Of a DNA stretch of 64,000 nucleotides, positions 31,261 to 42,322 are shown in pieces. Below the pieces are notes generated by a model. The model ran no database searches. It was not told the DNA's origin and was given only the letters and a program-made list of their open reading frames with translations. The position numbers and the translations under genes are program-made. Position 1 is the first letter of the stretch, and every line of letters begins with the position of its first letter. Source of the DNA: Serinibacter arcticus (GTDB taxonomy: Bacteria > Actinomycetota > Actinomycetes > Actinomycetales > Beutenbergiaceae); contig NZ_RHPJ01000001.1 in the NCBI RefSeq assembly GCF_004786095.1, positions 620,001 to 684,000 on the forward strand, in the 5' to 3' direction.

Positions 31261-31940
31261 TTCGCGCCCTTCCGCGCCGACGGTCCCGAGGTGTCCGACG
31301 CCGCAGCGCGACCCGCGGCCTCGAGCGTCGGGTCCTCCGGGCGCTGCTCGGCGACCCAGTCGACCTGCGCCGAGGTGGGGGCCGTGACGTCGCCGCGGTA
31401 GTAGTCGCCGTCGGTCGTGCCCTCGACCATGGGGTGCGGCGCGGCGAGCATGCCCTCCTTCAGGGGCGCGAGCAGGTCCTCCTTGGTGAAGATGAGGCCC
31501 TCGCGCGTGGGTCCGGCGAGCTCGAAGTCGTTGCCCATCGTGAGCGCACGCGTCGGGCAGGCCTCGATGCACAGACCGCAGAAGATGCAGCGCAGGTAGT
31601 TGATCTGGTAGACGCGGCCGTACCGCTCGCCCGGGGAGTACTGGCCGTCGGGCGTGTTGTCGCCACCCTCGACGAAGATCGCGTCGGCCGGGCAGGCCCA
31701 CGCGCACAGCTCGCACCCGATGCACTTCTCCAGCCCGTCCGGGTACCGGTTGAGCTGGTGCCGCCCGTGGTAGCGCGGCGCGGTCGGGTGCTTGACGAAC
31801 GGGTACTGCTCGGTCACGGCCGGCCGGAACATGTTCGAGAACGTCACGCCGAACCCGGCGACGGGGGCGAGCAGCTCGCTCAGCGCCCTCCCGATTCCTG
31901 ACGGCCCCGACGATGTCGAGCTCTTCTTCTCCTCAGCCAT
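31257..31940 (-). CDS. nuoI: NADH-quinone oxidoreductase subunit I (2x 4Fe-4S)
   Basis: A 227-residue peripheral-arm subunit carrying clusters N6a and N6b, passing electrons to NuoB. Two ferredoxin motifs are complete: [12 protein letters not shown] and [12 protein letters not shown]. The N terminus has a short acidic/Ser stretch before the conserved [10 protein letters not shown] and ITEQYP-like region (here [28 protein letters not shown] in two parts). The ATG at 31940 overlaps the end of nuoH by eight bases. Cytoplasmic face of the membrane. Confidence 0.96.
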   Translation of the reverse strand: MAEEKKSSTSSGPSGIGRALSELLAPVAGFGVTFSNMFRPAVTEQYPFVKHPTAPRYHGRHQLNRYPDGLEKCIGCELCAWACPADAIFVEGGDNTPDGQYSPGERYGRVYQINYLRCIFCGLCIEACPTRALTMGNDFELAGPTREGLIFTKEDLLAPLKEGMLAAPHPMVEGTTDGDYYRGDVTAPTSAQVDWVAEQRPEDPTLEAAGRAAASDTSGPSARKGAK

Positions 31941-33276
31941 CGCTGGCCTCCTCGTCGGACGTCGTCGTGGCGGTCGGGGTGGTGGTCGTGGCCGTGGCGG
32001 CCGGCGCGGTCACGCTGAGGACGGCGCGCCGCGGCGACGGCGGCAGCACCTGACCGGGCAGCGGCGGGACGGGGAAGCCCTCGGCGAAGGCGTCGATCTC
32101 CTCGGGCTCGCTCGGCCCCGCGGCTTCCGGTGGCGCCTTCTTCTCGGGCCAGAGCAGCAGGAGGGCCAGGACCACCACGAGCGGGATCCCGATCCACATC
32201 AGGGTGGTCCGCAGGTCGACATCGGCGAACTGGCGCACCGCCTGCACGCCGGCGACGGCGACGAGCCACACCAGGGCGATCGGGATGAGCACCTTCCAGC
32301 CGATGTTCATGAACTGGTCGTAGCGGAAGCGCAGCAGCGTTCCCCTGAGCCAGAAGAAGAAGAACATCACGAGCCAGAGCTTGGCCAGGAACCACAGGAC
32401 GGGCCACCAGCCCTCGTTGAACATCCCGTCGTTGATCGCGGAGATGGGCCACGGGGCGCGCCAGCCGCCGAGGAACAGCGTGGTGGCGACGGCGGCGACG
32501 TTGAACATGTTGATGTACTCGGCCAGGAAGAACCAGGCGAACTTCATCGAGGAGTACTCGGTCATGTGACCGGCCACGAGCTCGCCCTCGGCCTCGGGCA
32601 GGTCGAACGGGAGACGGTTGGTCTCCCCGACCATCGAGACGAGGTAGACGGCGAACGCGGGCAGCAGTGCGACCGCCCACCAGAAGCCCTGCTGCGACTC
32701 CACGATGGCCGAGGTCGACATCGACCCCGAGACGATGAACACGCTCACGAGCGACAGGCCCATCGCGAGCTCGTAGGAGATGACCTGGGCGGTACCGCGG
32801 ACGGAGCCGAGCAGCGGGTAGGTCGAGCCGGAGGCCCAGCCGCCGAGCATGATGCCGTACACGCCGAACGAGGTCACGGCCAGGATGTAGAGGACCGAGA
32901 CCGGGAGGTCGGTGAGCTGCAGCGGCGTCACGACGCCGAACACGCTGACCTCGGGCCCGAACGGGATGACCGCGAAGACGAGCAGCGAGGCGAACACCGT
33001 GATGAGCGGCGCCAGGACGTAGACGAACTTGTCCGCGGCCTTGACCGTCAGGTCCTCCTTGAGGAGGAGCTTCATGGCGTCGGCGAGCGACTGCAGCAGA
33101 CCGAACGGCCCGTGGACGTTCGGCCCGGGGCGGATCTGCATGCGCGCGAGCACCCGACGCTCGGCCCAGATCGCGATGAGCACGCTGAGCAGCAGGAACA
33201 CCAGGATGGCGACGGCCTTGATGACCGAGATCCACCAGGTCTCCTGGGAGAAGTCGGCGACGACCCCGTGGTTCAT
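31933..33276 (-). CDS. nuoH: NADH-quinone oxidoreductase subunit H
   Basis: A 447-residue membrane subunit that forms the quinone chamber at the junction with the peripheral arm. Signatures are [42 protein letters not shown] and [31 protein letters not shown], split here by eye. There are eight helices, then a C-terminal acidic and Pro-rich extension with a Thr/Ala repeat ([18 protein letters not shown]). The ATG at 33276 overlaps the nuoG stop (ATGA). The Thr-rich tail has no known function. Confidence 0.96.
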   Translation of the reverse strand: MNHGVVADFSQETWWISVIKAVAILVFLLLSVLIAIWAERRVLARMQIRPGPNVHGPFGLLQSLADAMKLLLKEDLTVKAADKFVYVLAPLITVFASLLVFAVIPFGPEVSVFGVVTPLQLTDLPVSVLYILAVTSFGVYGIMLGGWASGSTYPLLGSVRGTAQVISYELAMGLSLVSVFIVSGSMSTSAIVESQQGFWWAVALLPAFAVYLVSMVGETNRLPFDLPEAEGELVAGHMTEYSSMKFAWFFLAEYINMFNVAAVATTLFLGGWRAPWPISAINDGMFNEGWWPVLWFLAKLWLVMFFFFWLRGTLLRFRYDQFMNIGWKVLIPIALVWLVAVAGVQAVRQFADVDLRTTLMWIGIPLVVVLALLLLWPEKKAPPEAAGPSEPEEIDAFAEGFPVPPLPGQVLPPSPRRAVLSVTAPAATATTTTPTATTTSDEEASDG

Positions 33277-35792
33277 GCGCGGACCTCCACGATCTCGCCG
33301 GCGCGGGCGCCGAGGGTGGCGACGTCGAGCGTGTCGGATCCGGCGCCCGTCGAGCGAGGCCGGGTCGGGACCCAGACCACGCCGTCGGCCATCGGTGCCA
33401 CGACCAGGGGGTAGGTGAGCTCACCGCGCGGACCGCGGACGGTCACGCGCTCGGCCCCGGTGACGCCGAGCGCGGCGGCGGTCGCGGGCGAGAGCTGGGC
33501 GACGGCGCGGCGAGCGGTGCCGGCCAGGTGCGGCTCCTCGTCCTGGCCGCGACCACCGTCGAGCAGCAGCTTCCAGGTCGCGAGCACGGCCTGCCCCGCT
33601 CCGAGCGCCGGCGGCTCGACGGCGTCCGCCGCGGCCCCGCGCGTCGCGTCGACGGTCAGCCGTGCACCCGTCCAGGCGGCGGGCGCCTTTGCGGCACCGT
33701 CGTCGGCCCACCCCAGGCCGAGCTCGGCGGCGACGAGGCCGAGGACCGCGGCGTCCGACATCGCGGAGGTCGCGAAGACCTCGGCGAACGGCCGCGGGCG
33801 GCCCTCCCACGTCAGGTAGGTGCCGGACTTCTCGCTCGGCGGCGCGACCGGGAGGACGACGTCGGCGTACGGCGTCACGCAGGACGTGCGGACCTCGAGC
33901 TGGACGACCACTCCCCCGGCGGCGCGGACGGCCGCGAGGGCGGCGCGCGCGGCGACGGGGTCGGGCAGGTCGTCGAGATCGACGCCGCCGATCACGACAC
34001 CGTCGAGCTCCCCCGCGGCGAGCGCGGCCAGGATGCCCGTCAGGTCGCGGCCGGGCTGCGCGGGCAGCTCGTCCGCGCCCCAGGCGGCGGCGACCTCGGC
34101 GCGGGCCGCGGCGTCGTCGACCGGACGACCACCGGGCAGCAGACGCGGGAGCAGCCCCGCCTCGAGCGCGGCGCGGTCGCCCGCCCGGCGCGGCACCCAG
34201 GCCAGGCGAGCACCGGTGCGCTCCGCCAGCCGGACGGCGGCGGCGAGGCCGCCGGGGGCGGCGGCGAGCCGCTCCCCCACGAGCACCACGCCCGGACGAT
34301 CGGCCGAGCCGAGCTCGGCGACGGCGTCCAGCACCTCGGCCTCGGTGCCCGGCGCGGCGGTGAGGAGGTCGGCGCGCAGCTTGCTCGCCCCGCCGGACAG
34401 CAGCGGTGCGACGGTGCGGACGCTGGCGCGTCCGGCGAGCACGCCCTTGCGCAGCCGCAGGAAGATCGTGGCGGCCTCCTCCTCGGGCTCGAGCCCGGCG
34501 AGCAGGACGTCGGCGCCCTCGAGGTCCGCGTAGGTGACGGCGATGCCGGAGCCGGCCACGTGGGAACCGAGCACCTGCTCCTCGGCGGCGTCGCCGTAGG
34601 CGCGGGAGCGGAAGTCGACGTCGTTCGTGCCGAGCACGACGCGGGTGAACGCGCTCCACGCGAGCGCGTCCTCGAGCGTGCCGCGTCCGCCGGGCAGGGC
34701 GGCGAGCCGGCCGCGGCGCTCGGCGATCAGCGTGGCGGCGACGTCGAGCGCATCGGCCCAGGAGGTCTCCACCAGCGCATCGTCCGTATCGCCGCGGCCG
34801 CCGTGCTCGCGCACCAGCGGCGCGACGAGGCGGTCGGCGGCGGACTGCCAGTGGAACGCGAACCGGTCCTTGTCGCTGATCCACTCCTCGTTCACGGCCG
34901 GGTCGTTGCCGGCGAGCCGGCGCAGGACCACGCCGCGGCGGTGGTCGACGCGGATGTCGGCGCCGCACGCGTCGTGCTCCGCCACGGCCGGGGCCGAGAC
35001 GAGGTCGAACGGGCGGGCGCGGAAGCGGTAGGCGGCCGACGTCAGCGCACCGACGGGGCAGATCTGGATCGTGTTGCCCGAGAAGTAGGACGCGAACGGG
35101 CGGCCGGAGACGTCGATCTGGGCGTCGCCCACGGGCGCCTGCCCCTCGAAGCCGAGCACCGTCTCGTCGAAGGTGCCGATCTGCTGGCGCGCCCCGCGCA
35201 TCTGCAGGTCGATGAACGGGTCGCCGGCGATCTCGTCGGAGAACCGGGTGCAGCGCTGGCACAGGATGCAGCGTTCGCGGTCGAGCAGCACCTGGGTGGA
35301 GATGCTCAGCGGCTTGGGGAAGGTGCGCTTGACGTCGACGAAGCGCGTCGTGCCGCGTCCGTGGCTCATCGCCTGGTTCTGCAGCGGGCACTCACCGCCC
35401 TTGTCGCAGATCGGGCAGTCGAGCGGGTGGTTGATGAGCAGGAACTCCATCACGCCGCGCTGGGCGGCGTCCGCCGTCTCGCTCGTCAGCTGCGTGCTGA
35501 CGACCATGCCGGGCGTCACCTCGAGCGTGCACGAGGCCTGGGGCTTCGGCATCGGGCGGACGTTGCCCTCGCGGTCGGGCATCGCGACGTCGACCAGGCA
35601 CTGCCGGCACGCGCCGGCCGGCTTCAGGAGCGGGTGGTCGCAGAACCGCGGGATCGCGATGCCGATGTCCTCGGCCGCGCGGATCACCAGGGTCCCCTTC
35701 GGCACCTCGGTCACGACGCCGTCGATCGTCACCTCGACCAGCGGCACCGGGGTGCGCTCGCCGGCGCGCGAGTCGGGCTGGGTGGCGGTCAT
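33273..35792 (-). CDS. nuoG: NADH-quinone oxidoreductase subunit G
   Basis: An 839-residue, largest peripheral-arm subunit. The N-terminal 2Fe-2S site is in [19 protein letters not shown]. The His/Cys 4Fe-4S site is in [17 protein letters not shown], and another cluster site is [14 protein letters not shown]. After [13 protein letters not shown] comes the degenerate molybdopterin-oxidoreductase domain that fills the rest. The ATG at 35792 overlaps the nuoF stop (ATGA), which rules out longer upstream openings. Length is close to the mycobacterial protein. It carries electrons from NuoF/NuoE towards NuoI. Confidence 0.95.
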   Translation of the reverse strand: MTATQPDSRAGERTPVPLVEVTIDGVVTEVPKGTLVIRAAEDIGIAIPRFCDHPLLKPAGACRQCLVDVAMPDREGNVRPMPKPQASCTLEVTPGMVVSTQLTSETADAAQRGVMEFLLINHPLDCPICDKGGECPLQNQAMSHGRGTTRFVDVKRTFPKPLSISTQVLLDRERCILCQRCTRFSDEIAGDPFIDLQMRGARQQIGTFDETVLGFEGQAPVGDAQIDVSGRPFASYFSGNTIQICPVGALTSAAYRFRARPFDLVSAPAVAEHDACGADIRVDHRRGVVLRRLAGNDPAVNEEWISDKDRFAFHWQSAADRLVAPLVREHGGRGDTDDALVETSWADALDVAATLIAERRGRLAALPGGRGTLEDALAWSAFTRVVLGTNDVDFRSRAYGDAAEEQVLGSHVAGSGIAVTYADLEGADVLLAGLEPEEEAATIFLRLRKGVLAGRASVRTVAPLLSGGASKLRADLLTAAPGTEAEVLDAVAELGSADRPGVVLVGERLAAAPGGLAAAVRLAERTGARLAWVPRRAGDRAALEAGLLPRLLPGGRPVDDAAARAEVAAAWGADELPAQPGRDLTGILAALAAGELDGVVIGGVDLDDLPDPVAARAALAAVRAAGGVVVQLEVRTSCVTPYADVVLPVAPPSEKSGTYLTWEGRPRPFAEVFATSAMSDAAVLGLVAAELGLGWADDGAAKAPAAWTGARLTVDATRGAAADAVEPPALGAGQAVLATWKLLLDGGRGQDEEPHLAGTARRAVAQLSPATAAALGVTGAERVTVRGPRGELTYPLVVAPMADGVVWVPTRPRSTGAGSDTLDVATLGARAGEIVEVRA

Positions 35793-37093
35793 GCCGGAAC
35801 CTCCTCGGAGTCCGTCGCGTGCAGCACGGAGCGGTGCGGCGGGAACAGCTCGCGCGCCGGCGTGTGGCAGCCGGCCTCGAACTCGTCGCGGAAGTACGTC
35901 AGGCCGCTCTGGATCGGCGTCGCGGCGGCGTCGCCCAGCGCGCAGAAGCTGCGGCCCAGGATGTTGCCCGCGATGTCGGACAGCGACTGGAGGTCGTCGG
36001 CGGTGCCGCGGCCCTCCTCGAGCCGGTGCATGATCTGCTGCAGCCAGAACGTGCCCTCGCGGCACGGCGTGCATTTGCCGCAGGACTCGTGCTTGTAGAA
36101 GTCGATCCAGCGGCTCACCGCGCGCACGACCGAGACCGTCTCGTCGAAGATCTGCAGCGCGCGCGTGCCGAGCATGGAGCCCGCACCGGCGACGCCCTCG
36201 TAGTCCAGCGGGACGTCCAGGTGCTCCTGCGTCAGCAGCGGCGTCGAGGATCCCCCGGGGGTCCAGAACTTCAGCCGGTGGCCGGCACGGACGCCGCCAG
36301 CGAGCTCGAGCAGCTGGCGCAGCGTGATGCCGAGCGGCGCCTCGTACTGTCCGGGGCGCGTGACGTGGCCCGACAGCGAGAAGATGCCGTGGCCCGCGCT
36401 CTTGGGCGTGCCGAGCCCGGCGAACCACTCCGAGCCGCCCAGCACCATGGCGGGGATCGAGGCGATGGTCTCGACGTTGTTCACGACCGTCGGCCGGGCG
36501 TACAGGCCCGCGACGGCGGGGAACGGCGGCTTGAGGCGCGGCTGGCCGCGCCGACCCTCGAGGGAGTCCAGCAGCGCCGTCTCCTCACCGCAGATGTAGG
36601 CGCCGGCGCCCGCGTGCACGGTGATCTCGAGGTCGCCGAGCAGGCCGGCCTCCTTCGCCTCGCGCACGGCAGCGAGCAGCCGGCGGTAGACGTGCACGAC
36701 CTCGCCGCGCAGGTAGATGAACGCGTGGTCGCAGCCGATGGCGTACGACGTGATCGCCACACCCTCCACGAGCACGTGCGGGTTGGCCATCATGAGCGGG
36801 ACGTCCTTGCACGTGCCCGGCTCGGACTCGTCGGCGTTGACGACCAGGTAGCGCGGGCCGCCGTCGGGCGCCGGCAGGAAGCTCCACTTCAGCCCGGTCG
36901 GGAACCCGGCGCCGCCGCGGCCGCGCAGACCGGAGCCCTTGACCAGCTCGACGAGGTCGGCCTGCGCCGTGTCCCGCGCCTTCGCGAGCGCCTCGTAGCC
37001 GCGGTGGTCCCGGTACGTCGCGAGCGTCCAGGAGCGCGGGGCGTCCCAGATGTCCGTGAGGACCGGGGTGAGGGTGCTGTGGGAGTTCGTCAC
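35789..37093 (-). CDS. nuoF: NADH-quinone oxidoreductase subunit F
   Basis: A 434-residue subunit that oxidises NADH with FMN and passes electrons to its N3 cluster. The start is GTG at 37093 ([12 protein letters not shown]), overlapping the nuoE stop (GTGA). Motifs are GLRGRGGAGFPTGLKW (NADH/FMN), NADESEPGTCKDV, GAGAYICGEETALLDSLEG, and the 4Fe-4S site ESCGKCTPCREGTFW near 350. Length is normal. It sits at the tip of the peripheral arm in the cytoplasm. Confidence 0.96.
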   Translation of the reverse strand: MTNSHSTLTPVLTDIWDAPRSWTLATYRDHRGYEALAKARDTAQADLVELVKGSGLRGRGGAGFPTGLKWSFLPAPDGGPRYLVVNADESEPGTCKDVPLMMANPHVLVEGVAITSYAIGCDHAFIYLRGEVVHVYRRLLAAVREAKEAGLLGDLEITVHAGAGAYICGEETALLDSLEGRRGQPRLKPPFPAVAGLYARPTVVNNVETIASIPAMVLGGSEWFAGLGTPKSAGHGIFSLSGHVTRPGQYEAPLGITLRQLLELAGGVRAGHRLKFWTPGGSSTPLLTQEHLDVPLDYEGVAGAGSMLGTRALQIFDETVSVVRAVSRWIDFYKHESCGKCTPCREGTFWLQQIMHRLEEGRGTADDLQSLSDIAGNILGRSFCALGDAAATPIQSGLTYFRDEFEAGCHTPARELFPPHRSVLHATDSEEVPA

Positions 37094-37995
37094 GTCGCCT
37101 GCCCCTTCGTGTCGTCGGCCTTGGCGTCGTCGTCGACGGGCTGGTCGGGTCGCTGCCCCACCGTGCTCTCCGACGGCGTCGCCGCCGCGTGATCGGACGA
37201 GGACTGCTCCTCGCCCACCTCGTGCAGACCCGTCCTTCCGTCGCCGTGCCCGACGGCGTCGGCCGTGTCGGCCTCGTCCTGCGTCGCGTCGGAGGGGTAG
37301 GCCGGTGCGCGCCAGTCGTGCTCGCGGGAGATCCGCAGGCCCACGAGCGTGGCGTCGCCGGCGCCCGGACCGTCGTCGACCAGACCGTCCTCGAACCCGG
37401 CCAGCACGCGCGAGACCGCGCGGAAGTCCTGGACGACGGGGCCGCGCGAGGCGGTGACGGCCTGACCGTCCCGGAGGCGGTCCACGAGGTCGACGGCGCT
37501 GTCGGGGGTGACGTTGTCGAAGAACTCCCAGTTGACCATCACGACCGGTGCGTAGTCGCACGCGGCGTTGCACTCGAGGCGCTCGAGGGTCACCACGCCG
37601 TCCGGCGTCGTCTCGTCGTTGCCGAGCCCGAGGTGGGCGCTGACGGCGTCGTACACGTCGTCGCCGCCCATGACGGCGCACAGCGTGTTCGTGCAGACCC
37701 CGACCGTGTATCGACCGTTGGGCTTGCGCTTGTACTGGCTGTAGAACGTGGCGACGGCGGAGACCTCGGCCCGGGAGAGGCCCAGCACGTCGGCGCAGAA
37801 CGCCACACCGCGCGGCGAGACGAACGAGTCCACCGACTGGATGAGGTGCAGCAGCGGCAGGAGCGCGGAGCGCTCGTCCGGGTAGCGCGCCACGACCACG
37901 GCGGCGTCGGCGCGCAGGCGCACCGCGACGTCCTCGGGGTAGGACGCTCCTGGGGCCACGGTGGGCGCGGCGTGCGACGGCGACTCGGTGGTCAT
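37090..37995 (-). CDS. nuoE: NADH-quinone oxidoreductase subunit E, with long acidic tail
   Basis: A 301-residue, thioredoxin-like 2Fe-2S subunit (cluster N1a) of the NADH module. Cluster cysteines are in [12 protein letters not shown] and [16 protein letters not shown]. The ATG at 37995 overlaps the nuoD stop (ATGA). The protein is longer than the roughly 160-250 residues common in the family. After about residue 215 it continues with a hydrophilic, Asp/Glu/Ser/Thr-rich tail ending [15 protein letters not shown]. The tail looks disordered, and its role is unknown. Confidence 0.94.
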   Translation of the reverse strand: MTTESPSHAAPTVAPGASYPEDVAVRLRADAAVVVARYPDERSALLPLLHLIQSVDSFVSPRGVAFCADVLGLSRAEVSAVATFYSQYKRKPNGRYTVGVCTNTLCAVMGGDDVYDAVSAHLGLGNDETTPDGVVTLERLECNAACDYAPVVMVNWEFFDNVTPDSAVDLVDRLRDGQAVTASRGPVVQDFRAVSRVLAGFEDGLVDDGPGAGDATLVGLRISREHDWRAPAYPSDATQDEADTADAVGHGDGRTGLHEVGEEQSSSDHAAATPSESTVGQRPDQPVDDDAKADDTKGQAT

Positions 37996-39347
37996 CGGTC
38001 CACCCCTCCCAGGACGGGGTCGATGGAGGCGACGGCGACGACGACGTCGGCGATCTGCCCGCCCTCGCACATGGCCGCGAGGGACTGCAGGTTGGTGAAG
38101 GACGGGTCGCGGAAGTGCGCGCGGTAGGGCCGCGTCGCGCCGTCGGAGACCAGGTGGATGCCGAGCACGCCCTTGGCGTGCTCGATCTGCTGGTAGACCT
38201 GCCCGGCCGGCACACGGAAGCCCTCGGTCACCAGCTTGAAGTGGTGGATGAGGGACTCCATCGACTGGCCCATGATCTTGCGGATGTGGGCGGCGGAGTT
38301 GCCCTGGCCGTCCGGGCCGATCGCGAGCTGCGCGGGCCAGGCGATGGCCGGGTCGTCCACCATCACCGGGTGGCTCTGCCCGTCGCGGTCCTGCTTCTCC
38401 AGGCGCTCGACGACCTGCATCGCGATCTTCAGGGACTCGTCGATCTCGTCGAAGCGGAGCATCACACGGGCGAAGGCGTCGGCGTCGGTCGAGGTCGGGA
38501 CGTCGAAGTCGTAGGTCTCGTACCCGCAGTACGGATCGTCCTTGCGCAGGTCGAACGGCAGCCCGGCCGAGCGCAGGATCGGACCGGTGACACCGAGCGA
38601 GAGCGCGGTCGACAGCGGCAGATAGCCCACGCCCTTGGCGCGGCCCGCGAAGATGGGGTTGGAGTCCATCAGCATGTGCAGGTGCTTCACGTGCTTGCGG
38701 AAGCGCGGCAGCATGTCGCGGATGGCCTGCGTGGTGCCCGGCGGGACGTCCTGCGCCAGGCCGCCCGGGCGGATGTAGGCGTGGTTCATGCGGAGACCGG
38801 AGACGAGCTCGAAGATCTTGAGGATCTCCTCGCGCGCCTGGAAGCCCTCGATCATGATCGTGGTGGCGCCGAGCTCGTTTCCGCCGGTGGCGATCGCGAC
38901 GAGGTGCGACGCCGCCCGCTGCAGCTCCATCAGCAGCACGCGCACGAGCGTGGCGCGCTCGGGCGCCTCGATGCCGAGCAGCTTCTCGACAGCCAGGCAG
39001 TAGCCGACCTCCTGGAAGAACGGGGCGACGTAGTCCATCCGGGTGCAGAAGGTCACGCCCTGGGTCCAGGTGCGGAACTCCATGTTCTTCTCGATGCCCG
39101 TGTGGAGGTAGCCGATGCCGACGCGGGCCTCGCGCACGGTCTCGCCGTCGATCTCCAGGATCAGGCGGAGCACGCCGTGCGTGGAGGGGTGCTGCGGACC
39201 CATGTTGACGACGATGCGCTCCTCGCCCAGGCGCGCCGCCTCCTCGGCGATCGCGGCCCAGTCGCCGCCGTTGGCGGTGAACGTGCGGACACCCTCGGTG
39301 CCGTCCGCCTCGCTGTCGACGTCGCTGTCGAAGCCCGTGGTGCTCAT
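37992..39347 (-). CDS. nuoD: NADH-quinone oxidoreductase subunit D
   Basis: A 451-residue, 49-kDa-type subunit that lines the quinone-binding site with NuoB. Signatures are [29 protein letters not shown], the quinone-site Tyr/His region TRMDYVAPF, and the C-terminal DPVLGGVDR. The ATG at 39347 overlaps the nuoC stop (ATGA). About 45 N-terminal residues before the conserved core are acidic. Peripheral arm, cytoplasmic side. Confidence 0.96.
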   Translation of the reverse strand: MSTTGFDSDVDSEADGTEGVRTFTANGGDWAAIAEEAARLGEERIVVNMGPQHPSTHGVLRLILEIDGETVREARVGIGYLHTGIEKNMEFRTWTQGVTFCTRMDYVAPFFQEVGYCLAVEKLLGIEAPERATLVRVLLMELQRAASHLVAIATGGNELGATTIMIEGFQAREEILKIFELVSGLRMNHAYIRPGGLAQDVPPGTTQAIRDMLPRFRKHVKHLHMLMDSNPIFAGRAKGVGYLPLSTALSLGVTGPILRSAGLPFDLRKDDPYCGYETYDFDVPTSTDADAFARVMLRFDEIDESLKIAMQVVERLEKQDRDGQSHPVMVDDPAIAWPAQLAIGPDGQGNSAAHIRKIMGQSMESLIHHFKLVTEGFRVPAGQVYQQIEHAKGVLGIHLVSDGATRPYRAHFRDPSFTNLQSLAAMCEGGQIADVVVAVASIDPVLGGVDR

Positions 39348-40102
39348 CGGTAGGACCTCCGCTCGTCCGCCGGGGGAATGGTGGCGCCCTTGTACTCCAC
39401 CGGGATCCCGCCCAGCGGGTAGTCCTTGCGCTGCGGGTGGCCGACCCAGTCGTCCGGCATCGCGATGCGAGCCAGGGCGGGGTGGCCGTCGAAGACGATC
39501 CCGAAGAAGTCCCAGGCCTCGCGCTCGTGCCAGTCGTTGGTCGGGTAGACGTCCGTGGTGGAGGGAACGTGCGGATCGGAGTCGGGCACCGCGACCTCGA
39601 GGCACAGCGTGCGCGGCGAGTGCGTGATCGACCGCAGCGGGTAGATCACGTGCAGCTCGCGCCCGACGTCGCTCGGGTAGTGCACGCCGTTGACGCCGAG
39701 ACACAGCTCGAACCGGAGGTCCTGCTCGTCGCGCAGCGTCCGGCAGACGGCGACGATGTGCTCGCGCCGGATCTCGAGCGTCAGCTGGCCGTGGTCCACC
39801 ACGACCTTGGCCACGGCGTCGTCGTAGGCGAGTCCGCGGTCGGCGAGCGACTCGGCCAGGATGTCGACGACGTCGTCGAACCAGCCGCCGTACGGCCGCT
39901 CGCTCGGGACGCCGAGGACCACGGTGGACACGAGCCCGCCGAAGCCCGACGTGTCGCCGGAGCCGTCGTTGCCGAACAGCCCCTGCCGCTTGGCGACGAG
40001 GTCGCCGAGGCTCTGCCCGCCGCGCGTGACGGGGGTCAGGCCGAGGTCCGAGCCGGCCTGGCTGCCGCCGGCCGGGCCCTGCGGCACGTTCGGTGTCGTC
40101 AC
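39344..40102 (-). CDS. nuoC: NADH-quinone oxidoreductase subunit C
   Basis: A 252-residue, 30-kDa-type subunit of the peripheral arm. The start is GTG at 40102, overlapping the nuoB stop (GTGA). The family signature is ERxAxDxxGIxFxGHPxLxRI, here [21 protein letters not shown]-like (split: [16 protein letters not shown], then [22 protein letters not shown]). The first 60 residues are Gly/Ser/Pro-rich and poorly conserved, as in other actinobacteria. It is separate from nuoD here, not fused as in E. coli. Confidence 0.95.
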   Translation of the reverse strand: MTTPNVPQGPAGGSQAGSDLGLTPVTRGGQSLGDLVAKRQGLFGNDGSGDTSGFGGLVSTVVLGVPSERPYGGWFDDVVDILAESLADRGLAYDDAVAKVVVDHGQLTLEIRREHIVAVCRTLRDEQDLRFELCLGVNGVHYPSDVGRELHVIYPLRSITHSPRTLCLEVAVPDSDPHVPSTTDVYPTNDWHEREAWDFFGIVFDGHPALARIAMPDDWVGHPQRKDYPLGGIPVEYKGATIPPADERRSYR

Positions 40103-40653
40103 GCGAGCAGGCCCTTCTGCGCCTGGACCGGCACCGCGGCCAGCGCGGCGGCCTCGACGGCGCGGGCCGCCTTCACGCGGTCGAGCCCGAGCGGGGTGTT
40201 CTTGACCTGCTCGTGGAGCTCGAGGATCGCGTGCAGCAGCATCTCGGGCCGGGGCGGGCAGCCGGGGAGGTAGATGTCCACGGGCACGATGTGGTCGCAG
40301 CCCTGGACGATCGCGTAGTTGTTGAACATCCCGCCGGAGGAGGCGCACGCGCCCATCGAGATGACCCACTTGGGACCGGCCATCTGGTCGTAGACCTGGC
40401 GGACCACGGGCGCCATCTTCTGCGACAGGCGACCGGAGACGATCATGACGTCGGCGTGGCGCGGGGAGGCGCGGAACACCTCCATGCCGAACCGCGAGAT
40501 GTCGAACCGGGCGCCGCCCGTGGCCATCATCTCGATCGCGCAGCACGCCAGACCCATCGTGACGGGCCACATCGACGCCTTGCGGGCGAGCCCCACCAGG
40601 TCGCTGATCGTGCCGAGCGCGAAACCTGGTGCCTTCTCCTCGATACCGGCCAC
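40099..40653 (-). CDS. nuoB: NADH-quinone oxidoreductase subunit B
   Basis: A 184-residue subunit with the terminal 4Fe-4S cluster N2, which reduces quinone. The start is GTG at 40653, with TAGGAG six bases upstream, and the length is exactly that of actinobacterial relatives. Cluster ligands are the tandem Cys in LACCAIEMM, Cys in [10 protein letters not shown], and Cys in [10 protein letters not shown]. It follows nuoA after eight bases and overlaps nuoC by four. Confidence 0.96.
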   Translation of the reverse strand: MAGIEEKAPGFALGTISDLVGLARKASMWPVTMGLACCAIEMMATGGARFDISRFGMEVFRASPRHADVMIVSGRLSQKMAPVVRQVYDQMAGPKWVISMGACASSGGMFNNYAIVQGCDHIVPVDIYLPGCPPRPEMLLHAILELHEQVKNTPLGLDRVKAARAVEAAALAAVPVQAQKGLLA

Positions 40654-40661
40654 GATGACTC

Positions 40662-41021
40662 CTAGTCCCAGTCGAGCGCGCCGCGGCGCCACTCGTAGAT
40701 GTACGGAACGGTGATGAGCGCGATGAACCCCAGCATCGCGACGAGCCCGAAGACGGCGAGGTCGCTGAATGCGACGGCCCACGGGTAGAGGAAGACGACC
40801 TCGATGTCGAAGACGATGAACGTCATCGCCACCAGGTAGTACTTGATGTTGAAGCGGCCCTTGCCCAGCGCGTGCGGCGTCGGCATGATGCCGCACTCGT
40901 AGGCCTCGAGCTTGGCGCGGTTGTAGGTCTTGGGCCCGATGATGGCGCTCGTCGCGAGGCCGGCGATCGCCATGACGGCGGCGACGCCCATCATGATCAG
41001 GATCGGGACGTAGGGGTTCAT
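40662..41021 (-). CDS. nuoA: NADH-quinone oxidoreductase subunit A
   Basis: A 119-residue, three-helix subunit at the base of the peripheral arm. Signatures are [11 protein letters not shown] and [24 protein letters not shown] with the conserved acidic residues. The ATG at 41021 overlaps the stop of the upstream reductase gene (ATGA). This shows that the reductase, not nuoA, opens the operon. Length is standard. Confidence 0.96.
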   Translation of the reverse strand: MNPYVPILIMMGVAAVMAIAGLATSAIIGPKTYNRAKLEAYECGIMPTPHALGKGRFNIKYYLVAMTFIVFDIEVVFLYPWAVAFSDLAVFGLVAMLGFIALITVPYIYEWRRGALDWD

Positions 41022-42322
41022 GCCTTCGGCACCACCTTCGTGAGCGCGGTGATGATCCGGTCCAGGGCGTCGCCGCCGGTCCGGTCGTAGGAGTCGGACA
41101 GCAGCTTGTGGACGAACTTCATCAGCAGCGGCCGGGGCAGCCCGTACCTGGTGCAGAGCCGCATGATGCCGGGGTGCTCGATGATCCGCACGAACTGCTT
41201 GCCGAGCGAGTAGTAGCCACCGAGCTCGGCCTTCATCGTCCGGGCGTAGGCCTGCATCGCACGCTCGCGGCTCGCGGCGTTCGGGCGGGCCAGCGCCTGG
41301 GAGATGACATCGGCACCGATCCGGCCGGCCTGCATCGCGTAGGCGATGCCCTCGCCGTTGTAGGGCGAGACCATGCCGCCGGAGTCACCGACCAGCAGCA
41401 GCCCGTCGGCGTACAGGGGCTGACGGTTGAACGCCATCGGCAGCGCGGCGCTGCGCAGGTCGCCCACCTGGTTCTCGGGGGTGAAGCCCCACTCGTCCGG
41501 GACGTTCGCCATCCAGCGCGCGAAGATGTCCTTGTAGTCGAGCTTGGTGGCCTTCGCGGTCGAGCTGACGCTCCCGAGGCCCACGTTGGCCAGGCCGCCG
41601 CCGGCCGCGAAGATCCAGCCGTAGCCGGGCAGCAGGTCGCTCGCGTTCGGCGCCCCGTCCCACAGCTCGAGGTGGGACTCCATCAGGGGGTCGGTGTAGC
41701 GGGGCGAGGTCTCCGGCACCTGGAAGTAGGTGCGGACCGCGACGCCCATCGGACGGTCGCTGCGCTTCTCGCGCCCCACGGACGTGGCCAGCCGGGCCGA
41801 GACGCCGCCCGCATCGATGACGAACGGGGCGGTGAAGGTCATCTCGGGCTCACCGACGGCGCGGCCGCGACCATCGACCCGCTTGGCCGTGACACCGGTG
41901 ACGCGGCCGTCGTCGTCGCGCAGGGCGCCGGTGACGCTGTGCCCCTCGAGCAGCGTGGCCCCCGTGGTGACGGCGTGCCGCACGAGCGTCTCGTCGAGGT
42001 CCTGGCGCGTGCGCACGAGGCCGTAGCTCGGGACCGTCTCGAGGTCGGGCCAGTCCATCTCGATGGTGTGACCGCCGCCGACGACGCGCAGGCCGGTGTT
42101 GCGGACCCAGCCGTCCTCCTCGCGCGTGGGCACGCCCATGGAGATGAGCTCGGCGACCGCGCGCGGGGTCAGCCCGTCACCGCAGATCTTGTCGCGGGGG
42201 AACGTGGCCTTGTCGAGCACCACGACGTCCAGTCCGCGCTGGGCGAGGTAGTGCGCGGTGGCGGCGCCTCCTGGCCCCGCGCCGACGACGACGACGTCAG
42301 CCGTCCGGGCAGCCGTGCCCAT
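41018..42322 (-). CDS. menJ: Geranylgeranyl reductase-family flavoprotein, MenJ-like menaquinone side-chain reductase
   Basis: A 434-residue FAD enzyme expected to saturate one or more isoprene units of the menaquinone tail, as MenJ does in mycobacteria. The FAD motif is [21 protein letters not shown] near the N terminus. The family motif is [16 protein letters not shown]. Later motifs are [16 protein letters not shown] and [24 protein letters not shown]. The chosen ATG at 42322 has GAGGTGG five bases upstream and TATCTT at 42341-42346 as a -10 box. An in-frame start at 42373 is possible. Its stop overlaps nuoA, so quinone-tail modification and complex I are co-expressed. MenG is the next gene upstream, 423 bases away. 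The symbol is assigned from family and context, not proven. Confidence 0.82.
   Translation of the reverse strand: MGTAARTADVVVVGAGPGGAATAHYLAQRGLDVVVLDKATFPRDKICGDGLTPRAVAELISMGVPTREEDGWVRNTGLRVVGGGHTIEMDWPDLETVPSYGLVRTRQDLDETLVRHAVTTGATLLEGHSVTGALRDDDGRVTGVTAKRVDGRGRAVGEPEMTFTAPFVIDAGGVSARLATSVGREKRSDRPMGVAVRTYFQVPETSPRYTDPLMESHLELWDGAPNASDLLPGYGWIFAAGGGLANVGLGSVSSTAKATKLDYKDIFARWMANVPDEWGFTPENQVGDLRSAALPMAFNRQPLYADGLLLVGDSGGMVSPYNGEGIAYAMQAGRIGADVISQALARPNAASRERAMQAYARTMKAELGGYYSLGKQFVRIIEHPGIMRLCTRYGLPRPLLMKFVHKLLSDSYDRTGGDALDRIITALTKVVPKA

Noticed and set aside
33421-35391. Arg/Pro-rich open frames within nuoG on either strand
   Set aside because: Frame-shifted copies of the nuoG reading frame with no start signals. 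NuoG cluster motifs are intact in the called frame.
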